Source: Mycobacterium intermedium
GTDB taxonomy: Bacteria > Actinomycetota > Actinomycetes > Mycobacteriales > Mycobacteriaceae
Length of the DNA: 64,000 nucleotides
Direction: 5' to 3'
Assembly (NCBI RefSeq): GCF_002086275.1
Contig: NZ_MVHT01000004.1
Location: 1-64,000 of the forward strand
Below the pieces are notes generated by a model. The model was not told where the DNA came from. It made no database searches and worked only from the letters and a program-made list of their open reading frames with translations. Shown one piece after another: positions 55,053 to 63,847 of the stretch. Position numbers and translations under genes: made by a program. Numbering within the stretch: the first letter of the stretch is position 1; every line of letters begins with the position of its first letter.

Positions 55053-56266
55053 CCACTTTCGCAGACACCATTCCCGAGGTACCCGACCTGATCCGGATGC
55101 GCCGGGAAACCGGAGCGCGGCTGCGCGCCGCGATGGCCGACCGTGGCGTCGACGTTCTGGTGCTGCTGGGAAACAATGCCGTCGTCTATGCCACCGGAGC
55201 GAGCTGGCCGCTGGGGGACGCCGGCGTATCGTACGTGGAACGACCGGTCGCCGTGGTGCTGGCGGACGACGAATCGCCGCACCTGTTCCTACCGTTCCGT
55301 GAGGGCGCCTCGCAGGAGTCGGATCTGCCCGCCGACCATCTGCACGGGCCCGTCTATCTCGAATTCGACGAAGGCGTGGCGAATTTCGCCCGGGTGCTGG
55401 CGGATCTGGTTCCGGCCGGTGCCGTGGTCGCCGTCGACGAGTTCACCGGCGCCATGTCACGCGCCCGGAACACGTTGTTCCCCAACGCCGCTCCCGTCGA
55501 CGCTGCGGCCGTGATCAGCGCCGCCAAGGCGATCAAGACCCCCGACGAATTGGCGTGCATCCGCACGGCGGTACGGATCACCGACGAGGCGATGGTCGAA
55601 GTCCACAAGGCTCTGGCGCCCGGGATTCGCCAGATCGATCTGTCGGCCACCTTTTTGCGTCGGGCCTTCGAATTAGGCGCCATGGCCAGCATGCTCGAGC
55701 CGATCTGGCAGGTGATGCCGCCCAGCAAGGCCGAGGGCGTGTGGACTACTCATGGCGATCTGGCGCTGCCGCTGCTGACCACCGAGCGTGAACTGGCCGC
55801 CGGGGATGTGCTGTGGACCGACGTCAGCATCACCTACCGCGGCTACTGTTCGGATTTCGGCCGCACCTGGATCGTCGGGCGGGACCCGACACCGCGGCAG
55901 CAGGCCCAGTTCGACCGGTGGCAGGAGATCATGACCGCCGTGCTGAGCGTGGCCCGCGCCGGGGCCACCGCCGCGGATCTCGGGCGCGCCGCCATCGAAG
56001 CCAACGGCGGCACCCGGCCTTGGCTGCCGCACTTTTACCTGGGGCACGGCATCGGCGTCAACGCGGCCGAGATGCCCATGATCGGCACCGATCTCGGTGA
56101 CGAGTTCGACGAGAACTTCGTCCTGCAACCGGGCATGGTCCTGGTGCTGGAGCCAGTGGTGTGGGAGGACGGGACCGGCGGCTACCGCAGCGAAGAAGTG
56201 CTGGTGATCACCGAGGAAGGGTCGACACGATTGACCGACTACCCCTATGACCCCTATGTCTGTTGA
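55049..56266 (+). CDS. M24-family (pita-bread fold) metallohydrolase, intact metal site
   Basis: 405 residues from GTG 55049 (GTGA overlap). N-terminal creatinase-like domain (~1-150), C-terminal pita-bread domain with all five metal ligands: Asp258 (WTDVS), Asp269 (CSDFGRTW), His333 (GHGIGVN), Glu368 (VLEPVVW) and Glu382 (RSEEVL). Most relatives are Xaa-Pro peptidases, but catabolic clusters use the fold for other C-X cleavages (creatinase, ectoine hydrolase, DddP). Within an operon of P450s and CoA-transferase, a non-peptide substrate is plausible. Followed by a degenerate paralogue overlapping by 20 bp. Confidence 0.9.
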   Translation: MTTFADTIPEVPDLIRMRRETGARLRAAMADRGVDVLVLLGNNAVVYATGASWPLGDAGVSYVERPVAVVLADDESPHLFLPFREGASQESDLPADHLHGPVYLEFDEGVANFARVLADLVPAGAVVAVDEFTGAMSRARNTLFPNAAPVDAAAVISAAKAIKTPDELACIRTAVRITDEAMVEVHKALAPGIRQIDLSATFLRRAFELGAMASMLEPIWQVMPPSKAEGVWTTHGDLALPLLTTERELAAGDVLWTDVSITYRGYCSDFGRTWIVGRDPTPRQQAQFDRWQEIMTAVLSVARAGATAADLGRAAIEANGGTRPWLPHFYLGHGIGVNAAEMPMIGTDLGDEFDENFVLQPGMVLVLEPVVWEDGTGGYRSEEVLVITEEGSTRLTDYPYDPYVC

Positions 56267-57374
56267 CGTCCTGCCCGACGACCGCGCCCTGCGCTGCGCG
56301 CGACGAGAGCGGGCGCTGGCCCAGATGGCGGCTCATGATCTCGACGTCCTGGTCCTCGGACGACAAGCCAACGTCCGATACGTTTCCGGCGCACCGCAAC
56401 TGTGGGTCGCGGGAACCCGGCCATTCGGCCCCACCTGTGTGCTGGTACGCGAGACCGGCGCGATTCACCTGCTCAGCACCTGGGACGAGGGCGTTCCCGA
56501 CGATATCCCGCACGAGCACCTGTACGGCATCTCCTGGAATCCGGCGAACACCATTGCGGCGCTGCGGCGCATCGACGGCGCGGACACTGCCAAGCGCGTC
56601 GGAACCGACGCCCTGTCACCGGTTTTCGCTCAGCTGCTGCCCACCGCGTTTCCCAATGCCGAATTGGTCGACGGCGAACTGGCGATGCGGGCCGCGCGGC
56701 GGATCAAGACCGGCGAAGAGCTTGCCGCGCTGCGCGAGGCCGTCACCGTGGCCGAAAAGGGGCTAGCCGCGGCACTATCCGAGTTGCGACCGGGCGTCAG
56801 AGAACAAACACTGGCGGGAGTGCTGTTGGAGGCATTGGCGGCCGGTGGGGTGAGCACCCCGTCGAATCAGGACGTCGCGTGGGTGACGGCGCGTGAGCAC
56901 CCATGGCGGCGCGGGAGCGGTGACGGCCGCGTTCAAAACGGCGACCTGGTGGCATTGTCCGCGGGCGTCCTGGTCGGTGGTTACATCGCTGAAGTGGGCC
57001 GGACTTGGCCCGTCGGCAGTATCGACGGTGCAGCAGCACTGTACCGGCGCTGGGGCAGGCTGTGGGATGGCCTCTTTGCCGCGTGCCGGCCCGGCGCGAC
57101 AGCGAGTGGCCTACTCGCCGCCTACGACGCCGTGGGGGAGGCGCCACCGCCCATGCCGGTAGCGCGGGGCTTGGGGATGGGCTTCGACCCACCCGTCATC
57201 TCGCCGCTGTTACCGGAGACGGCGAAGGGTGAAAGGTTGGACCCGGGCATGGTTCTCGCTGTCACCGGGTACGTCTGGGAACCCGAGGTGGGCGCGGTCT
57301 TCGGTCGCGAAGCGGTGTTGATCACCGACGACGGACCCGAGGTTTTGACCTCCAGCCCGTTCTGGCAGGAGTAG
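56247..57374 (+). CDS. M24-family paralogue lacking most metal ligands (probable pseudoenzyme or non-metal enzyme)
   Basis: 375 residues, same two-domain plan as its neighbour. At the metal positions: Asp to Ser238 (ALSAGV), Asp to Glu249 (AEVGRTW), His to Leu309 (GLGMGF), Glu to Thr340 (AVTGYVW); only Glu355 (GREAVL) remains. A dinuclear site cannot form. It may be a partner subunit of the intact enzyme or, like creatinase, a metal-free C-N hydrolase. The reading frame is intact, arguing against decay. Overlaps the upstream gene by 20 bp. Confidence 0.85.
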   Translation: MTPMSVDVLPDDRALRCARRERALAQMAAHDLDVLVLGRQANVRYVSGAPQLWVAGTRPFGPTCVLVRETGAIHLLSTWDEGVPDDIPHEHLYGISWNPANTIAALRRIDGADTAKRVGTDALSPVFAQLLPTAFPNAELVDGELAMRAARRIKTGEELAALREAVTVAEKGLAAALSELRPGVREQTLAGVLLEALAAGGVSTPSNQDVAWVTAREHPWRRGSGDGRVQNGDLVALSAGVLVGGYIAEVGRTWPVGSIDGAAALYRRWGRLWDGLFAACRPGATASGLLAAYDAVGEAPPPMPVARGLGMGFDPPVISPLLPETAKGERLDPGMVLAVTGYVWEPEVGAVFGREAVLITDDGPEVLTSSPFWQE

Positions 57375-57376
57375 CC

Positions 57377-57493
57377 GTGCCGGCCGAAGCAGATGTGCCG
57401 GCGAAGAAGATCATCCGGTACCACCAGCTCACCAACTTTCCGCCGGAATGGCGACTGAGCACGAAGGTGCGCAAGAGAAAGTGCAAGGGCTAG
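57377..57493 (+). CDS. 38-residue basic ORF between M24 and CoA-transferase genes
   Basis: GTG 57377 lies 2 bp after the M24 stop; the frame ends TAG at 57491-57493, sharing a base with a possible GTG start of the CoA-transferase. The peptide contains IIRYHQLTNFPPEW and a Lys/Arg-rich tail ending in CKG. No family recognised. Its position, filling exactly the gap in an operon with overlapping genes, suggests it is translated, perhaps for coupling or as a small subunit. Confidence 0.45.
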   Translation: MPAEADVPAKKIIRYHQLTNFPPEWRLSTKVRKRKCKG

Positions 57494-59907
57494 TGGTCGA
57501 GCCGCCGTTGGCCGGCTACACGGTCGTCGACCTGTCCACCGGAATCGCGGGTGCCTACTGCACCAAACTGCTGGCCGACGGAGGCGCGACGGTCATCAAA
57601 GTCGAACCGCCAGAAGGCGATCCGCTGCGCTCCTGGTCCTCCTCCGGCGCCACGATCCAACCGGGTGCCGACGGCGCATTGTTCTCCTTCCTGGCTGGCG
57701 CGAAGCACAGCGTCGTTGCCGATCCCGACACCGACGCCCAGTTCGTGGACCGGTTGCTTGCCGCCGCCGACGCTGTCGTCTGGTCCGCCGGCTCTGAAGT
57801 TGCCGAGCACCACGAATTTGCGCCGGATGAGCTGCATCGGCGCCATCCGCACCTCACGGTCACCTCGATCACACCGTTCGGGCTGCGAGGCCCGTGGCAC
57901 GACCGGGCCGCGACCGAGTTCACCCTGCAAGCATGGTCGGGCGGCATCATCGGGCTGGGCCGCGGGCAGCCCGAGCGGGCGCCGGTATTCGTCGGCGGGC
58001 AGGTCGGGGAGTATCTGGCGGGAGCCTTCGCGAGCGCGGCGACGTTGGTGTCGCGGTACCGCGACGCGGGTGAGTTGATCGATCTGTCGATGTTGGAAAC
58101 TCAGATCCTGTCGCTGACCTATTACCCCGTAACGTATTTCGAAATGCTCGGCCGACCGTGGCGCGATGCCCGGCGGCTCACCGTACCGGGGGCCGCGCAA
58201 GCTCAAGACGGTCTGGTGGACCTCGGCTGCGGCACCGCGCAGCAGTGGTTCGACCTGTGTGCGATGGTCGGTCACCACGAGTGGATCGACGAAGACTCTC
58301 CGCTGACGATCACCGAGCAGGCCAACCTGCACGCCGAGGAGATCTACGCGTGGGTGCGCAGCCATCCCGTCGACGAGATCCGCGAACTCGCGACGGCCTT
58401 CCGCATCCCCAACGCACCGGTGGCCAATGGCGCGAATATCACCTCCCTGAACCACTTTCGAGAGCGCGGTTCGTTCGTGCGCAATCCCCGCGACGGCTTT
58501 CAGCAGCCGAACCACCCGTATCGGATGCGGCCCGCACGCCTGCGGCCACCAACCCCGGCCCCGAGACTAGGCGAGCACACCGCGTTGTACCGGGCCGCCA
58601 CCAGCAAGCCCCGGACGGACCCCGGCACGGGCTCGTCTGCAAAGCGGTTGCCGCTCAGTGGACTTCGCGTGCTGGATATGACAACATTCTGGGCAGGCCC
58701 TAGCTGTACGCATTATCTGGCTATGCTCGGCGCCGACGTGATTCATGTCGAATCCACCCGCCGCCCCGATGGCACCCGAATGATCGCCGGCATTCCCGCT
58801 ACCGAATACCAATGGTGGGAGAAGTCGCCGATCTTCGCGGCCCTCAACACGAACAAGAAGGGCCTGACCCTGGACCTGCAGAGCCCGCGCGGTCGCGAGT
58901 TGCTGCACCGACTGATCGCCACCTGTGATGTGGTCGCCGAAAACTTCACCCCCCGTGTGCTGGATCAGATCGGGCTGGATTTCGGCACGGTCCAATCGAT
59001 TCGGCCCGACGTGGTGATGGTCCGGATGCCCGGGTTCGGTCTGGACGGGCCGTGGCGCGACAATCCGGCGTTCGCGTACGTCATCGAGGCCGCGTCCGGG
59101 GTGAGCTGGCTGACCGGCTATCCCGATCGTCCGCCGTACGAGCCCTATTCGGTGGGCGATCCCAATGCCGGCGTCCATGCCCTCAACGCGCTGCTGCTGG
59201 CTTTGGAGCACCGACGCCGCACCGGCCAGGGCGTGCTGGTGGAAGCGGCGATGGTCGACGCCGCGCTGAACATCTCGGCGGAGCAGGTCATCGAACACTC
59301 CGCGTACGGAGCACTTCTCGAGCGTGCGGGTAATCGCGGGCCGACCGCCGTTCCGCAGAATCTCTACCGCACGGTCGATGTCGATGAGTTCGGTCGGCTC
59401 GACTGCTGGGTGGCCATCGCGGTGCAAACCGACGAACAGTGGGGGATGCTGTGCAATGCCCTCGGATCACCTGCGTGGGCAACGGATCCGGCGCTGTCTA
59501 CCGCGTCCGGTCGAAGGGAGCGCGAAGACTTCATTGACGAGCGGTTGGCCGCCTGGTGCGGACAGCGCAGCGGCGACGACATCGTTGCGACACTCTGGGA
59601 AGCCGGTGTGCCGGTGGCCAAGGTGATACAACCGCACCGGCAAGCGGAGCTAGCCCAACTGAAAGCCCGCGGATTCTTCGAACTCGTCGACCACCCCGTC
59701 CAAGCCCACGACAACCCAGTGCGGTTCAGCACGGTGCCCATGAGATTGTCGCTCGGACCGGATACTTTTCATCGCCAGTCGGCGCCCCGGCTGGGGCAGC
59801 ACAACCATGAACTGCTGACCGAATTGGGTCTGACCGATGCCGAAATCGCCGAGTTGGAGTCCGATGGCGTCATCGGATATACGCCGGCTACCTACTCCAA
59901 GATCTGA
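57448..59907 (+). CDS. Double-length family III CoA-transferase (two fused CaiB/BaiF domains)
   Basis: 819 residues from ATG 57448; GTG 57493, which overlaps the small ORF stop, sits nearer the domain start (PLAGYTVVDLSTGIAG). Two tandem CoA-transferase domains: ~20-390 and ~410-800 (LSGLRVLDMTTFWAGPSCTHYL). The catalytic Asp is clear in domain 2 (Asp571, SVGDPNAG); domain 1 has Glu188 (QVGEYLAG) at the corresponding place. Normal family members are ~400 aa interlaced dimers, so this is a fused pair, perhaps with one active half. It likely activates or transfers CoA onto the acid produced upstream in the operon. Confidence 0.88.
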   Translation: MATEHEGAQEKVQGLVVEPPLAGYTVVDLSTGIAGAYCTKLLADGGATVIKVEPPEGDPLRSWSSSGATIQPGADGALFSFLAGAKHSVVADPDTDAQFVDRLLAAADAVVWSAGSEVAEHHEFAPDELHRRHPHLTVTSITPFGLRGPWHDRAATEFTLQAWSGGIIGLGRGQPERAPVFVGGQVGEYLAGAFASAATLVSRYRDAGELIDLSMLETQILSLTYYPVTYFEMLGRPWRDARRLTVPGAAQAQDGLVDLGCGTAQQWFDLCAMVGHHEWIDEDSPLTITEQANLHAEEIYAWVRSHPVDEIRELATAFRIPNAPVANGANITSLNHFRERGSFVRNPRDGFQQPNHPYRMRPARLRPPTPAPRLGEHTALYRAATSKPRTDPGTGSSAKRLPLSGLRVLDMTTFWAGPSCTHYLAMLGADVIHVESTRRPDGTRMIAGIPATEYQWWEKSPIFAALNTNKKGLTLDLQSPRGRELLHRLIATCDVVAENFTPRVLDQIGLDFGTVQSIRPDVVMVRMPGFGLDGPWRDNPAFAYVIEAASGVSWLTGYPDRPPYEPYSVGDPNAGVHALNALLLALEHRRRTGQGVLVEAAMVDAALNISAEQVIEHSAYGALLERAGNRGPTAVPQNLYRTVDVDEFGRLDCWVAIAVQTDEQWGMLCNALGSPAWATDPALSTASGRREREDFIDERLAAWCGQRSGDDIVATLWEAGVPVAKVIQPHRQAELAQLKARGFFELVDHPVQAHDNPVRFSTVPMRLSLGPDTFHRQSAPRLGQHNHELLTELGLTDAEIAELESDGVIGYTPATYSKI

Positions 59908-59918
59908 AGGCGACGACC

Positions 59919-60722
59919 ATGGCCATCGACCCCTCGAATATCCTGCTCACCGGCCGGGTCGCGGTGGTGACCGGCGGGGGAGCGGGCATTGGTCGCGGCG
60001 TAGCGGCTGGGCTTGCGGCATTCGGTGCGACGGTGGCGATCTGGGAGCGCAACCCCGAATCCTGCGCTCAGGCCGCCAAATCCATTGGCGTGCTGGGGAT
60101 AGTGGCCGACGTCCGCGACAGCGCTCAGGTGGACGATGCGTTGCGGCGCACTGCCGCCGAGCTCGGCCCGGTCACGATACTGGTGAACAACGCGGGTGGG
60201 GCCTTCTCCTCTCCGATACTGGAAACCAGCGAAAACGGTTGGGACGCCCTGTATCGGGCCAACCTTCGCCATGTGCTGCTGTGCAGCCAACGAGTGGCTC
60301 GACAGCTCGTCGCCGCCAAGCTGGGAGGCAGCATCATCAACGTCACATCAATCGAAGGAGTGCGCGCCGCACCGGGTTACGCGGCATACGCGGCCGCAAA
60401 AGCCGGCGTGATCAACTACACCAAGACCGCCGCGCTGGAGTTGGCGCCCCATGGCATTCGGTGTAACGCGATTGCGCCCGATATCACCGTGACCGAGGGA
60501 CTCGCACAGCTCGGCGGGCCGGATGCGTTGGCGGGCGTCGCCAACATGGTGCCGATGGGACGTCCGGGGCATGTCGACGAGATCGCCGGTACCGCAGTCT
60601 TTCTCGCGTCCGATATGTCCAGCTACATCACTGGTCAGACGATCCACGTCGACGGCGGTACGCACGCGGCGGCCGGCTGGCACCACCATCCAGACACCGG
60701 CGAATACCAGCTCGCGCCTTAG
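59919..60722 (+). CDS. Short-chain dehydrogenase/reductase
   Basis: 267 residues from ATG 59919, 11 bp after the CoA-transferase. TGGGAGIG, NNAGGAFSSP, catalytic Ser in NVTSIEG, YAAAK and HVDGGTHAA; C-terminus extended by a His-containing tail (GWHHHPDTGEYQ). Probably a beta-hydroxyacyl-CoA or alcohol dehydrogenase closing the operon. A strong palindromic element follows its stop and separates it from the convergent SDR gene. Confidence 0.9.
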   Translation: MAIDPSNILLTGRVAVVTGGGAGIGRGVAAGLAAFGATVAIWERNPESCAQAAKSIGVLGIVADVRDSAQVDDALRRTAAELGPVTILVNNAGGAFSSPILETSENGWDALYRANLRHVLLCSQRVARQLVAAKLGGSIINVTSIEGVRAAPGYAAYAAAKAGVINYTKTAALELAPHGIRCNAIAPDITVTEGLAQLGGPDALAGVANMVPMGRPGHVDEIAGTAVFLASDMSSYITGQTIHVDGGTHAAAGWHHHPDTGEYQLAP

Positions 60723-60723
60723 C

Positions 60724-60783
60724 GCGAGCAGACGCTAAATTGCATTTTTCGGCGCGGAAATATGCAATTTTGTGTCTGCTCGC
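60724..60783. terminator. Long intergenic palindrome, probable bidirectional terminator
   Basis: Two 27-base arms (60724-60750 and 60757-60783) with about three mismatches around the loop GGCGCG. Outer ends are GCGAGCAGAC and GTCTGCTCGC; inner part AAATTGCAT pairs with ATGCAATTT. It fills the gap between two convergent SDR genes. The GCGAGCAGACG element is common between mycobacterial genes. A single half lies at 34167. Confidence 0.75.
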
Positions 60784-60800
60784 GGAGGTGATGGGGGCGA

Positions 60801-61646
60801 TTAGTGGCGCCAGCCTTCCGCGGCCTGTTCATCGAAGGTCCGGTCGATGCGCTCGAACCGGCGGCGGATCGAGGCCCGGGATGCCTCGTGCGGAAGCACG
60901 TAGAGGCGGTTCGCCAGGATCGCATCGGCGATCAACTTGGCGAAGGAGTCCACCGTCACGGTGTCGTCCTGCGCCGGCAGCGAACCGACCGAACCCGTCA
61001 CATCGGGCGATGACGCCAGGCCGTAATCCGCGCCTCGGATCCGCTCGGAATTCGAAACCAGTTTGGTCTCGATGACCATAGGACACAGCACCGACACCCC
61101 GATCCCCGCGTCCTTGACCTCCCGGGCCAGTGTCTCCGCCAGACCGACGACGCCGTACTTGGCAACGCCGTACGCCCCGAGACCCGCATTGGGCACCAGC
61201 CCCGCGAAGGACGCGGTGAAGGCCAGGTGGCCACCCTTGTTCTGTTCGAGCAGTCTCGGTAGAAACGCCTCGACGGTGTGGATCGACCCCCACAGGTCGA
61301 TATCGATCACCCACCGCCAGTCCTCGTGCGTCATCTCCGCAATCGGGCCGGCCACCACGATGCCGGCGTTGCTGAATACGACGTCCACCTGGCCCAGCAG
61401 CCGAAACGCCTCGTCCGCAAGGTGAACCACCTCGTCGAGGTGCCGAACGTCGCATCCGACGCCATGTGCCTCGACGCCCTCGCCACGCAGGTGGGCGACG
61501 GCGTGTTCCAGCCCGGGCTGGTCGACGTCGGCAAGCACGACCTTGGCTCCGCGGCGGCCGAACTCGGTAGCGGTGGCAAAGCCGATGCCACTCGCGCCGC
61601 CTGTGATGACCGTTCCGAGCCCTGCGAAGCTAGAAATTCCGCCCAT
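60801..61646 (-). CDS. Short-chain dehydrogenase/reductase
   Basis: 281 residues. TGGASGIG, ADVDQPG, SNAGIVVAGP, catalytic Ser in TASFAG, YGVAK, then a long C-terminal part (VLPHEASRASIRRRFERIDRTFDEQAAEGW) typical of mycobacterial SDRs of P450-linked operons. Third gene of a minus-strand unit P450 - SDR - SDR (11 bp gap to the SDR upstream). It faces the convergent operon end across the long palindrome. Confidence 0.9.
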   Translation of the reverse strand: MGGISSFAGLGTVITGGASGIGFATATEFGRRGAKVVLADVDQPGLEHAVAHLRGEGVEAHGVGCDVRHLDEVVHLADEAFRLLGQVDVVFSNAGIVVAGPIAEMTHEDWRWVIDIDLWGSIHTVEAFLPRLLEQNKGGHLAFTASFAGLVPNAGLGAYGVAKYGVVGLAETLAREVKDAGIGVSVLCPMVIETKLVSNSERIRGADYGLASSPDVTGSVGSLPAQDDTVTVDSFAKLIADAILANRLYVLPHEASRASIRRRFERIDRTFDEQAAEGWRH

Positions 61647-61657
61647 AGAACGGAACC

Positions 61658-62497
61658 CTATTTCAGGCAGCTCCCCGCATCGACCGGCAGGGTGACCCCG
61701 GTGACGTAGCGCGCCTCATCGGAGGCCAGGAACAACACCGCGTTGCTGATGTCCTCTGCATCCACCCACGGGACGGGCAGGGTGTGGAACATCTGACAGA
61801 TCGGGGCCATGTCGTCGGGTCCCGGGTTCTCCAGATCGGGGCGGAACATTTTCCAGGTGCCCTCGTTCATGATCATCCCGGTGCTCACGTGGGTGGGATG
61901 CACCGAGTTGACGCGAATCATGTGTTGCCCCAACTCGACTGCGAACGAACGCATGATGCCGACCACGCCGTGCTTGGCCGCGACGTAGTTGCCGCAATGC
62001 GGATACGCCTTCAGGCCGCCGACCGACGACGTCAATATGATTGAGCCACCCCGTTTTCCGGCGATGATGTGTGGCACACCGGCTTTCACCGTTTTCCAGA
62101 CGCCGGTCAGGTTCACGTCCATCATTTCCTGCCAGTCGTGTTCGGTGCACTGGTCCAGGGTGTCACCGCCATTACCGATGCCGGCATTGGCGACGATGAT
62201 GTCCAACCGGCCCAACTGCTCGACGCCGGCGTCCACCGCGGCCTTGAGGTCGTCGTAATTGCGCACGTCGACCTCGGCGGTGAAGATCCGCCGGTTGAGG
62301 CCCTTCACCAGATTTGCGGTTTCGGCCAGATCTTCCGGGGTTGCCGGCGGGATCGGGCTGGTTTCCACGACTCGCTTGCAGACGTCGATGGCGATGATGT
62401 CGGCGCCCTCTTGCGCCAATCGCACCGCGTGGCTGCGGCCCTGACCGTGCGCCGCCCCGGTGATGAAGGCGACTTTGCCTTCAACGCGTCCAGTCAT
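61658..62497 (-). CDS. Mycofactocin-coupled SDR oxidoreductase
   Basis: 279 residues. The N-terminal motif TGAAHGQGRSHAVRLAQEGADIIAIDVC, an insertion after beta2 (KRVVETSPIPPATPEDLAETANLVKG) and YVAAKHG are the signature of mycofactocin-associated SDRs, which hold a tightly bound NAD(H) and pass electrons to mycofactocin. It lies between the P450 and another SDR, so it likely oxidises the alcohol that the P450 makes. The two SDR genes are 11 bp apart and the P450 36 bp upstream. Confidence 0.92.
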   Translation of the reverse strand: MTGRVEGKVAFITGAAHGQGRSHAVRLAQEGADIIAIDVCKRVVETSPIPPATPEDLAETANLVKGLNRRIFTAEVDVRNYDDLKAAVDAGVEQLGRLDIIVANAGIGNGGDTLDQCTEHDWQEMMDVNLTGVWKTVKAGVPHIIAGKRGGSIILTSSVGGLKAYPHCGNYVAAKHGVVGIMRSFAVELGQHMIRVNSVHPTHVSTGMIMNEGTWKMFRPDLENPGPDDMAPICQMFHTLPVPWVDAEDISNAVLFLASDEARYVTGVTLPVDAGSCLK

Positions 62498-62533
62498 TTT
62501 CTCTCCTATCGGGCTCTAACCGGTGCACCGGCC

Positions 62534-63736
62534 TCAGCCGATAACGGCCGGCATGGTCTCCCAACCCCGAACGGTGGATGTCGGGGAAAGCTTTGCGTTT
62601 GACAGGTCGACCTCCCATTCCGGGAAGCGCTTCAAAATTTCCTCCAGTGCGATGCGGCCCTCGAGTCGAGCCAGCGCCGAACCGAGGCAGTAGTGGGTGC
62701 CGACGCTGAAGGTGAGGTGCTGATGCGGCTCGCGGCGGATGTCGAAAACGTCACCGTCCGGCGGGAATTGGCGGTGGTCGCGGTTGGCCGCACCGATGAG
62801 CATCATCATGACGCTGCCTTCGGGAACCGTCCGGCCGTAGTACTCGACATCCCGCGTGACGTACCGCGCCACGTGCGGCGCCGGCGGTTCGAACCGCAGC
62901 AACTCCTCGATGGCGGCCGGAATCAATGACGGGTTCTCGACCAGTGCGCGACGTTGATCGGGGTGTTCGGCCAGCACCTTGCCCGCCCACCCGATCAGCC
63001 GGGTGGTGGTCTCGTTGCCGGCGCCGGACACGACGGTGATGTAGGTCAGCAGTTCCTCGCGGCGCATCCGGCGCACGGTGCCGGTCTCGTCCTCGAATTC
63101 GGCGTTGAGGAGTTCGGTGGTGAGGTCGTTCGACGGATTCGCCGCGCGCCAGTCGATGTAATTGCCGAAGAAGTCGCTGCTGAGCATCGCTTCGGCCGAG
63201 AACTCCATCGGCTTGCCGGCCTCGGTGCGCATCTGCGCGTTGGCGAAATCCCGTGCGGCTTCTTGTTCTTCCTCGGGCACACCCAGCAGCATGCCGATCA
63301 CCCGCATCGGCATCTGGGCGCCGAGGTCGGTGACGAAGTCGAACCGTTCGCCGCCGATCAGCGGATCCAAACTGCGCGCGCAGAATTCGCGGATCTTGGG
63401 CTCCAAGTCGTTGATCTTGCGCGGAGTGAACATGCGCGACAACAACTTCCGGTGGACATCGTGAATGGGGGGATCCGAGAAGATGAGCACGCCCGGCGGC
63501 ATCTCGATGTTGGCTCGGATCAGTTCGAGGATGGCGCCCCTGGCCGAGCTGAACGTTTGGTAGTCCACCAACGCGTTGTCAACGTCGGCGAAGCGGCTCA
63601 ACGCGTAGAAGTCGTGCTTTTCGTTGTAGTACAGCGGCGCCTCTCCGCGCAGCCGGCGGAAGGTCGGGTAAGGGTCGGCGTTGAGCTCTACGTCGTAAGG
63701 GTCGAAATAGACGTCGCTGGCTGCGCTGACTGTCAC
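62534..63736 (-). CDS. Cytochrome P450
   Basis: 400 residues from GTG 63736. I-helix SGAGNETTTR, EELLRFEPPAPHVARYVTRD with ExxR, and FSVGTHYCLGSALAR with Cys350. The PPAPHVARYV wording is frequent in mycobacterial P450s of lipid/terpenoid-type catabolism. First gene of the P450-SDR-SDR operon; the third copy of GAGAATA-N3-TTCTC lies 112 bp upstream of its start codon, tying it to the FadD/FadE and thiolase operons. Confidence 0.92.
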   Translation of the reverse strand: MTVSAASDVYFDPYDVELNADPYPTFRRLRGEAPLYYNEKHDFYALSRFADVDNALVDYQTFSSARGAILELIRANIEMPPGVLIFSDPPIHDVHRKLLSRMFTPRKINDLEPKIREFCARSLDPLIGGERFDFVTDLGAQMPMRVIGMLLGVPEEEQEAARDFANAQMRTEAGKPMEFSAEAMLSSDFFGNYIDWRAANPSNDLTTELLNAEFEDETGTVRRMRREELLTYITVVSGAGNETTTRLIGWAGKVLAEHPDQRRALVENPSLIPAAIEELLRFEPPAPHVARYVTRDVEYYGRTVPEGSVMMMLIGAANRDHRQFPPDGDVFDIRREPHQHLTFSVGTHYCLGSALARLEGRIALEEILKRFPEWEVDLSNAKLSPTSTVRGWETMPAVIG

Positions 63737-63847
63737 GGATTGCCGCCTCTCGCCGTAACCGGGTCTTGCCGCAACTGAACCCTGTCATCACCCACCGATA
63801 AGTGTCAACGAGGAATCCGTTTTAGCTATTTGCGGTTCTTGTTATCA

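Noticed and set aside
56247..57374. Calling the second M24 gene a pseudogene
   Set aside because: The frame is full length, starts and stops fit the operon, and substitutions are confined to ligand positions rather than spread as decay.
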